DNA from: Streptomyces cupreus
GTDB lineage: Bacteria; Actinomycetota; Actinomycetes; Streptomycetales; Streptomycetaceae
Length of the DNA stretch: 44,128 bases
Reading direction: 5' to 3'
NCBI RefSeq assembly: GCF_014257025.1
Contig: NZ_JACMSF010000066.1
Span: 1-44,128 of the forward strand
Positions 38,700 through 44,128 of this stretch are shown in pieces. Made by a program: the position numbers and the translations under genes. The notes below the pieces were generated by a model that did no database searches, was not told the DNA's origin, and saw only the letters and a program-made list of their open reading frames with translations. Positions within the stretch are counted from its first letter, which is position 1. Each line of letters opens with the position of its first letter.

Positions 38700-39974
38700 T
38701 CAGCCGCTCGGGGTGAACTCGACCGGAAGAGTGCGCAGTCCGCGCATGATGAGACCCCCACGCCAGCGCAAATCATCCGGTTCCACCGCGAGTCGGAGAT
38801 CCGGGAGGCGGGTGAGGAGGGTGGCCAGCGCGGTCTGGCCCTCCAGTCGGGCGAGTGGGGCGCCCAGACAGTAGTGGATGCCGTGGCCGTAGCCGAGGTG
38901 CTGGTTGTCGCGGCGGGAGAGGTCGAGCGCGTCGGGGTCGGCGAACCGCTCCGGGTCCCGGTCGGCGGCGGCGAGGACGACGAGGACGGGGTCGCCGGGG
39001 GCGATGTCCTGGCCGCCGATGGCGAGGCGCTGCGTGGCGAAGCGCCAGGTGGCGAGCTCCACAGGGCCGTCGTAGCGGAGGAGTTCCTCCACGCCGGTTT
39101 CGAGGAGGCCCGTTTCTCCCGCGGCGAGGGAGTCCTGGAGGCGGGTCCGCTGGTCGGGGTGGGTCAGCAGAGCATATGTGCCGTTACCGATCAAATTGAC
39201 CGTGGTCTCGAAGCCCGCGAAAAGAAGGATGAAGGCCATGGCGGCGGCCTCGTTCTCGGTGAGGTGCTCGCCGTGGTCGGAGGCGCGGATCAGACCGGAG
39301 ATCAGGTCCTCACCGGGCGCGGGCTCGGCGGGCAGCGCCTCGCGCTTGCGGTGGATGAGGTCGGCGAGATAGCCGCGCATCTTCTTCACGGACCGCGCGA
39401 CTCCGCCTCTCGGGCCGCCCTGATGGCGGATCATCATGCCCGCCCAGTCCCGGAAGTCGTCCTGGTCCTCGCGGGGGACGCCGAGCAGCTCGCAGATGGC
39501 GTAGATGGGCAGCGGGAAGGCGAACTCGTGGATGAGGTCGGCGCTGCCCTTCGCGGCGAACTGGTCGATGAGCTGGCCGGTGAGCTCCCGCACGCGCGGC
39601 GCGGACTCGGCGACCCGGCGGGGCGTGAAGGCCTTGCTGACGAGCCGTCGCAGCCGGGTGTGGTCCGGCGGGTCGATATTGAGCAGATGCGTCATCAGCT
39701 CCGCCTTGCGCTCACCGGGGATACCGGTCTTCCCCTTGGCATGGGCGGGCTCGTCATGATGCGCGGGGTTCTTGCTGAGCCGCTGGTCGGCCAGGGCCTG
39801 CTTGGCGTCGGCGTAACGGGTGACCAGCCAGGCCTCCACACCGCTCGGCAGCGTCGTGCGGTGCACGGGGGCGTGCTCGCGCAGCCAGGCGTAGGCGGGG
39901 TAGGGGTCGGCGGCGAACTCCCAGGTGAAGAGGTCGGGGGCGGGGGTGGGTGCGGGGGCAGGGTGGTCGGTCAC
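38700..39974 (-). CDS. Cytochrome P450 (CYP107-like)
   Basis: 424-residue soluble class-I P450. I-helix AFILLFAGFETTVN (oxygen-activating Glu-Thr-Thr), K-helix ELLR (the ExxR motif) in VEELLRYDGPVE, and heme loop YGHGIHYCLG with the cysteine ligand; the usual first Phe is Tyr. The TRLRRLVSKAFTPRRV segment is typical of CYP107. GTG at 39974 overlaps the NTPase stop (GTGA) and has AAGGAG touching it, so translation depends on the upstream gene. From memory, the S. coelicolor P450 in this slot, CYP107U1, was reported to be needed for sporulation. Substrate unknown; needs a ferredoxin from elsewhere. Confidence 0.92.
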   Translation of the reverse strand: MTDHPAPAPTPAPDLFTWEFAADPYPAYAWLREHAPVHRTTLPSGVEAWLVTRYADAKQALADQRLSKNPAHHDEPAHAKGKTGIPGERKAELMTHLLNIDPPDHTRLRRLVSKAFTPRRVAESAPRVRELTGQLIDQFAAKGSADLIHEFAFPLPIYAICELLGVPREDQDDFRDWAGMMIRHQGGPRGGVARSVKKMRGYLADLIHRKREALPAEPAPGEDLISGLIRASDHGEHLTENEAAAMAFILLFAGFETTVNLIGNGTYALLTHPDQRTRLQDSLAAGETGLLETGVEELLRYDGPVELATWRFATQRLAIGGQDIAPGDPVLVVLAAADRDPERFADPDALDLSRRDNQHLGYGHGIHYCLGAPLARLEGQTALATLLTRLPDLRLAVEPDDLRWRGGLIMRGLRTLPVEFTPSG

Positions 39975-42103
39975 TCCTTGACGGTATCCGGCGGCGTCTC
40001 GGGGTTCTCTTCGAGTGCCCGGGCGGGGCGCCGGCCGAGCATGATGTCGACCGCGAGGCGGATCGTGCGCTGGGGCGAGAGCGGGGGGCCGGGAAGCGGG
40101 GGCTGCTCCTGGGGCGGAGGGTAGTGCTGCGTCAGGACGGCTTCGAAACGATCGTCCCGCAGGGCCGCCTGGATCGCGGGGACGACCTCGGCCGCGGCAG
40201 GGCTGCCGTTCACGGCCGCCGCCTTGCCCAGCCAGAGCATGGCGCGCGTGAGGAGAAGGAATCCGAGCTCCTCCTCCAGATCGGCGTATCCCGCCCCGAT
40301 CGCCGTCTCCATATGAGGGACGGCCTCCGCCAGCTCGTCCTGTTCGAGGAAGAGATACCGCCCGAAGAAGAAGGCGAGGCTCGGGTCCTCCTCCTCGACC
40401 TTGCGCCACCAACGCCGTGCCTCGGGGTCGTCCAGGGCCCAGGTCGACAGGATGGCGAGGATCAGCTTGGCACCGGGATGGTCGGCCTCGGCTCTGGTCC
40501 GCACGGCCGCACGGGCCGCCCCCATCACCTCGTTGCGCTCGGGCAGGTCGCGCTCCGCCGCCAACTGCGCCACGGACCCCCACAGATGGGCGCTGAGGGG
40601 TGGCAGGTCGGGCGAGCGGCTCGCGTCCGCGACCAGCGTCCCGCTCGCCCGCCACGTGCCCTCCTGCGCACCGGGGACGAGCAGCCCGCAGACTCCCAGC
40701 CGGGGCCGGGTCGCCCACTGCAGATCCTCCTTCGAGACGGGCCCGTCCAGGACCCGCTCCGTTCCGTACAGCGTGCGTACGTTGATCAAGTACTCCCAGG
40801 TCTCGGGCGACAGGGCGCTGGTGACTCCGCAGCGGGCCGCGTCGATTGCGGCGCTCACCAGCAGATGCCCGTTCGACCGGCCGCCCGGGCGGCTCGCCCT
40901 GCGCCACTCCTCCCACAACTCCGGGCCGACCGACAGGAACTGCGTGACACCCAGCTCTCCCCGCCACTGCGCGGCGCCCCCGAGCCGTGGATCGCCCGCC
41001 TGCGCCAGCCGCGCGAGCTCCGCCTCGCTCCAGTCGCAGGTCAGGTCGACGGTGCGGGCGCCGCGCAGGACACGGGCCGTCGGATGGTCGCCGAAGCGGT
41101 GCGCCTCGTACGCCGCGTCCCGCATCGTGGCGAGCACCAGCACACCCTCATGCGTGAGCTGGGTCAACGGCCCCGCCACCAGGCCCCGTTCGTCGAGATG
41201 GCCCTCCAGGTCGTCGAGCCACACGACATACGTACCGGAGGGATCGCGGCCACGCAGGGCGGCGGGCAGCTCACGCAGATCGGTCCCGGGGTGGGCGCTG
41301 AAGAGACGGGTGTGGTGGTCGGCGTTGCGGTTCAGCGCGGCCCAGGCGGTCGCCGTCTTGCCGGCCAGCGGCTCCCCGGTGACCACGACCAGAGCGCCCT
41401 CGCGCAGACCCTGGTCGACCAGCCGGTCGAGGTCCGCGTCCCGGTCGCGGGGGATGTACGGCGGCAGGGCGGGTTCGTCCCCGAAGGAACTGACGGGCCG
41501 TACGCCCAGGGTGGGCCGCCGTAACTCGGTGAACCGGGGCCAGCCGTCGGCGGAGGCGGGGGCCGCGGCGGCGTAGTGGTTGTTCTGTACGCCGATGACG
41601 GGGGCGTTGAAGTTGGCCTCTCGGAAGTCGACGTGGTCCTGCGGGAGGAAGCGGGGGGAGGTGAACTGATCTTCGGGGACGACGTGGTCCTGAGGGACGG
41701 AGAGGCGGACGCTCACCGGCGCGGGGGCCGGAGCGCCGAGGTCGTGGCCGCACGCCCCGCAGAAGGTGTCGCCGCCTTCCATACGGGCCTCGCAAAACGG
41801 GCAGGCAAAGGCAACAGGCCTGAAGTCCTCTATGAACTGGTGGACTTCGTTGGCGATGACCCCCTTCTTGAACGCCTCACGGATCTTGCTCTTCCAAATC
41901 TGTGAAGCTTCCCGGGCGGACAATGTCCCGCTGCGCAGATCGCGCCGGAAGCTGTCCAGGGTCGGGCCCACGTCCTCCTTCATGGCCATGCCGTAGATAT
42001 GGACGAACGTCGGCTTGGCCCGCTCCTCCCAGTCGTCGGAACTCATCGACGACACCAGAACCCCGGCCGCCGCAGCCGCCAGTTCGTCCAACACGCCTGA
42101 CAT
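39971..42103 (-). CDS. P-loop NTPase with zinc ribbon and helical-repeat C-terminus (STAND-like), carrying a TTA codon
   Basis: 710 residues. A helical N-terminal domain (1-95) leads to a zinc ribbon (Cys101, 104, 115, 118). The linker (about 135-195) repeats PQDHV twice and contains DFREANFNAPVIGVQNNHY (159-177), a motif that recurs in Streptomyces NTPases. The NTPase domain has Walker A GEPLAGKT (243-250), Walker B VVWLDD (293-298) and a sensor strand VLVLATMRD, then helical repeats (about 560-660). Leu194 is encoded by TTA (41522-41524). ATG at 42103 has a G-rich ribosome-binding site. Probably a regulatory or signalling ATPase; function unknown. Confidence 0.85.
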   Translation of the reverse strand: MSGVLDELAAAAAGVLVSSMSSDDWEERAKPTFVHIYGMAMKEDVGPTLDSFRRDLRSGTLSAREASQIWKSKIREAFKKGVIANEVHQFIEDFRPVAFACPFCEARMEGGDTFCGACGHDLGAPAPAPVSVRLSVPQDHVVPEDQFTSPRFLPQDHVDFREANFNAPVIGVQNNHYAAAAPASADGWPRFTELRRPTLGVRPVSSFGDEPALPPYIPRDRDADLDRLVDQGLREGALVVVTGEPLAGKTATAWAALNRNADHHTRLFSAHPGTDLRELPAALRGRDPSGTYVVWLDDLEGHLDERGLVAGPLTQLTHEGVLVLATMRDAAYEAHRFGDHPTARVLRGARTVDLTCDWSEAELARLAQAGDPRLGGAAQWRGELGVTQFLSVGPELWEEWRRASRPGGRSNGHLLVSAAIDAARCGVTSALSPETWEYLINVRTLYGTERVLDGPVSKEDLQWATRPRLGVCGLLVPGAQEGTWRASGTLVADASRSPDLPPLSAHLWGSVAQLAAERDLPERNEVMGAARAAVRTRAEADHPGAKLILAILSTWALDDPEARRWWRKVEEEDPSLAFFFGRYLFLEQDELAEAVPHMETAIGAGYADLEEELGFLLLTRAMLWLGKAAAVNGSPAAAEVVPAIQAALRDDRFEAVLTQHYPPPQEQPPLPGPPLSPQRTIRLAVDIMLGRRPARALEENPETPPDTVKE

Positions 42104-42139
42104 ACAAGCCCCCGTGCCCCAGAGCCAGCCCTGGTGGTA

Positions 42140-42145
42140 ACCGTA
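42140..42145 (-). promoter_or_regulatory. Possible -10 box of the NTPase-P450 operon
   Basis: TACGGT directly downstream of the mazG stop, about 37 bases before the NTPase ATG. The -35 would lie in the end of mazG and is weak. Confidence 0.3.
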
Positions 42146-43132
42146 CTAACCTTCAAGCCCTTCGGCAGCCCGCACCGCGTCCCGGTACGCCCGCCCCGCC
42201 GCTCGCAGCGCCGCCTCCGGATCCACGCCCTCCGCCTCGGCGCGCACCGCGAGGGCGAGGAGCTCGTAGCCGATGCCGTCGGTCTTCGGCAGGGGGACCT
42301 CCAGCCCGGCCGTTCTGACGCGGGACGCCAGCTTCGCCGCGAGGGCGAGGCCGGGCTGGCCGAGGGGGACGCCGTCGGTGACGGACTCCCTGCGCTTCTC
42401 TATCGCCTTGGTCCGCAGCCAGTGCTCCTTGACCTCCTCGGGGGTGGTGGCCGTCTCGTCCCCGAAGACATGCGGGTGCCGGTGGATCAGCTTGGCGACG
42501 ATGGTGCCGGCGACGTCATCGATGGAGAACGGCGCCTCGGGGTCCTCCTCGGCGATGCGGGCGTGGAAGACGACCTGGAGGAGGACGTCGCCCAGTTCCT
42601 CCCGCAGTTCGTCCCGGTCCCCCTCCTCGATGGCCTCGACGAGTTCATAGGCCTCCTCGATGCCGTACTTGGCGAGCCCCTTGTGGGTCTGCTGGGACGA
42701 CCAGGGGCACTCGGCGCGAATGCGGTCCATCACCTGGACGAGGTCGAGCAGGCGGGCGCCCGGCAGGTCGTAGGAGGCGGGCAGCAGTTCCAGCTCCGGC
42801 ATGCTCACCCGGCCGGAGCCGGCGAGGCGGGCGAGGCCGTCGGTGAGCGCCGGTTCGCCCTCGCCGGTCGCCACGACCACGACGGTGCGGCCGCCGGCGC
42901 AGGCGTCGACCAGCTCCTCGGCGGTGGGTGCCGCCTCGGTCACCCGTATCCCTGCCTCGCGCAGATAGGGCAGCTGCGGGTGGGCACCGTCCGCGCACAG
43001 CACACTGTCGGCGGAGTGCAGCGCCTGCCAGGCCGGCCAGGACAGCAGGCCGGGGGCGACGCGGTGGCTGGTGGTGAGCAGGACGATGCGGCCGGGGGCG
43101 GCGGGGGTGGCTTCGGGGCTGGTGGTGTTCAC
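42146..43132 (-). CDS. mazG: Nucleoside triphosphate pyrophosphohydrolase MazG
   Basis: 328 residues. The all-alpha MazG domain (about 115-235; EEAYELVEAIEEGDRDELREELGDVLLQVVFHA gives the EExxE...ExxD metal ligands) hydrolyses NTPs to NMP and pyrophosphate, cleansing the nucleotide pool or lowering ppGpp. The N-terminal ~105 residues form a methylase-like SAM-type domain, as in actinobacterial two-domain MazG. GTG at 43132; TAGCTT is six bases upstream with no Shine-Dalgarno, suggesting a leaderless mRNA. A lone DnaA-box-like TTATCCACA is at 43173-43181. Confidence 0.92.
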   Translation of the reverse strand: MNTTSPEATPAAPGRIVLLTTSHRVAPGLLSWPAWQALHSADSVLCADGAHPQLPYLREAGIRVTEAAPTAEELVDACAGGRTVVVVATGEGEPALTDGLARLAGSGRVSMPELELLPASYDLPGARLLDLVQVMDRIRAECPWSSQQTHKGLAKYGIEEAYELVEAIEEGDRDELREELGDVLLQVVFHARIAEEDPEAPFSIDDVAGTIVAKLIHRHPHVFGDETATTPEEVKEHWLRTKAIEKRRESVTDGVPLGQPGLALAAKLASRVRTAGLEVPLPKTDGIGYELLALAVRAEAEGVDPEAALRAAGRAYRDAVRAAEGLEG

Positions 43133-43231
43133 GGTTCGAAGCTAACGCACGGCGGGGACGGACCCGATCAAGTTATCCACAGGCGGGGCGCGGGGTGTGA
43201 TCGTATGACTGCAGGTCGTGACCGGTAACCG

Positions 43232-43888
43232 CTATGTCGTCTGCTGCTGCGACCCCGCCGCCGTCACCTCACGCACCCACGGCGTCTTGGCGTCCACCCG
43301 GCTGCTCTTCTCGACGTCCCAGCTGCCGTAGCGCGGGTTGAGGTCGACGCCGAGCTTCTCGGAGGCCTCGGAAAGGGCCTGCCAGAACTCCGGCCGGGTG
43401 GTGTCGGTGCCGAGCTTGGCGGCGAGCTTCTGGGCCTCCAGCTGGAGGCGGAGGTTCTCCTCCAGTCGCTGCGGGGCCACGCCGTACTCCTGGAGCCAGG
43501 CCGTCTCCAGCGCCTTGGCACCGCCCGCCTGCTGTTCCAGGCCGCCGCGCATCTGCTGGATCTCCTTGCGGCTGACGGTGACGCCCGCGTCCTGGGCGGC
43601 CTGGTGCAGCACCCGGTCCAGGACCATGCCGTGCAGGGTGTCACGGGTGAGGCTGCCGGTCCGGGCGACGGCCTGGGCGTACTGCGCCTCGTCCTGCACG
43701 ACCGCGCGCTGTGCCGCGCGCACCTCGTCCACCCTGTTCTCCAGCTGGGAGACGGTGATCCGCTGATCGCCGACGACGGCCGCCGCGCCGGGATGCGCAT
43801 CGTTTCCGCAGGCGGTGAGGAGGGGCGCCGCGGCGATGGCGGCGGAGAGGAGGAGCGCGGTGCGACGGCGGCGGTGGCGGCGGTGCAA
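43232..43888 (-). CDS. SurA N-terminal domain lipoprotein
   Basis: 218 residues. A very basic N-terminus (RRHRRRR), hydrophobic core and lipobox LLTAC (Cys near 27) mark a lipoprotein. The mature part (about 35-200) is a helical SurA-like chaperone domain (VVGDQRITVSQLENRV, then LTRDTLHGMVLDRVLHQAA), without a visible PPIase parvulin domain. It would help fold secreted proteins outside the membrane. TTG at 43888 is the start: GGGAGG is five bases upstream, and no ATG or GTG is suitably placed. Confidence 0.85.
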   Translation of the reverse strand: MHRRHRRRRTALLLSAAIAAAPLLTACGNDAHPGAAAVVGDQRITVSQLENRVDEVRAAQRAVVQDEAQYAQAVARTGSLTRDTLHGMVLDRVLHQAAQDAGVTVSRKEIQQMRGGLEQQAGGAKALETAWLQEYGVAPQRLEENLRLQLEAQKLAAKLGTDTTRPEFWQALSEASEKLGVDLNPRYGSWDVEKSSRVDAKTPWVREVTAAGSQQQTT

Positions 43889-43940
43889 GGAGACCTCCCG
43901 AGGAGATTGTGCGACGGTGCACAAAGTCTTGCGATGATCG

Positions 43941-43969
43941 ATGGTAGGCAGTGGCCCGGCTCTGGCCAA
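43941..43969 (-). promoter_or_regulatory. Promoter of the SurA-like lipoprotein gene
   Basis: TTGGCC (43964-43969), 17 bases, TACCAT (43941-43946), about 50 bases before the TTG start. Confidence 0.45.
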
Positions 43970-44072
43970 CCCATTCGACCAACGATTCACCGGGACTTCG
44001 GGCACCAGCGCGCCGGCCGGGGGCGGTGCCCACGCGCCTTCCGGTGCCCTGGGCCGCGCCGCGTGGCCGTGC

Positions 44073-44128
44073 TAGTGTCCTGCGCCAGTAGTTGATCGTT
44101 AGTTGTTGTGTGACTTCTGCTGCTGGTG
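44073..44128. other. A/T-richer terminal segment, possible mobile-element end
   Basis: From the TA at 44073-44074 the composition changes abruptly (AGTAGTTGATCGTTAGTTG, 44087-44105, then TTGTGTGACTT) compared with the flanking 75-80 percent G/C. TAGTGTCCTGCGCCA at 44073-44087 could be the tip of an insertion sequence inserted at a TA dinucleotide. The window ends before any transposase frame could be seen. Confidence 0.25.

Noticed and set aside
38700..40967. P450 with a 330-residue N-terminal extension
   Set aside because: The extension is the shadow of the NTPase gene. The P450 begins at the GTG of the GTGA overlap (39974).
38700..42103. P450 as part of an antibiotic biosynthetic cluster
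   Set aside because: No synthase, tailoring or resistance genes are near; neighbours are housekeeping genes.
39971..42103. Bacterial amyloid (RHIM or PP type) signalling motif in VIGVQNNHY
   Set aside because: The motif lacks the clear consensus of known amyloid motifs, and it is internal instead of terminal; kept only as a described linker motif.
43173..43181. TTATCCACA as a DnaA box or replication origin
   Set aside because: It is a single site with no cluster, no dnaA/dnaN neighbours and a mazG context; likely chance.
1..44128. CRISPR array, prophage or integrated plasmid
   Set aside because: No spaced direct repeats, phage genes, integrase or attachment duplication at the tRNA gene was seen.

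Overview
The window is a stretch of high-GC actinomycete chromosome and almost certainly comes from a Streptomyces. Codon third positions are strongly G/C and GTG or TTG starts are common. It carries a leucyl-tRNA(UAA) gene (bldA), two Rpf-LysM cell-wall hydrolases and an XRE regulator of the MmyB-like type. From memory, the gene order from pobA/bldA through cfa, ndh, ppx, DUF501, divIC, eno, two rpf genes, a P450, an NTPase, mazG and a SurA-like lipoprotein matches one block of the S. coelicolor core chromosome. I could not align it.

Layout. 1-217 is the tail of a ricin-type lectin protein. 231-5633 (minus) is a compact hut operon (hutU, an M20 amidohydrolase, hutF, hutI) with GTGA overlaps; it turns urocanate into glutamate by the deiminase route. 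5795-7174 is a diaminopimelate-decarboxylase-like paralogue. 7198-10251 (minus) holds a membrane protein, an RpiR regulator and a histidine-ammonia-lyase homologue whose MIO-forming Ala-Ser-Gly triad is absent. Divergent from it is a complete quaternary-amine type ABC importer (10393-13670). 13748-18821 contains a small membrane protein, an SDR/XRE divergent pair, cystathionine beta-synthase and an SGNH hydrolase. 18964-24045 has an acyltransferase-3, a thiolase, small conserved proteins and a Bax-inhibitor-1 protein. 24236-25658 is pobA plus bldA. 26052-29422 is an ABC exporter pair of the MacB/FtsX type. 29527-36223 holds cfa, ndh, ppx, DUF501, divIC and eno. 36524-38519 is two rpf genes, the first behind a c-di-AMP (ydaO-type) riboswitch. 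38700-42103 is a P450 translationally coupled to a large P-loop NTPase. mazG and a SurA-like lipoprotein end the readable genes, and the last ~55 bases are unusually A/T-rich.

Two candidate systems stand out. (1) The MIO-less ammonia-lyase homologue, its RpiR regulator, the betaine-type ABC importer and the hut operon share a promoter element (TTGAC-A followed by CTATTCAG). Together they look like a route for importing a histidine betaine (hercynine or ergothioneine-like), eliminating trimethylamine and feeding the product into histidine catabolism. (2) The NTPase gene upstream of the P450 carries an in-frame TTA codon, and the only tRNA that reads TTA (bldA) is in the same window. The NTPase and, through translational coupling, the P450 are therefore expected to be under bldA developmental control.
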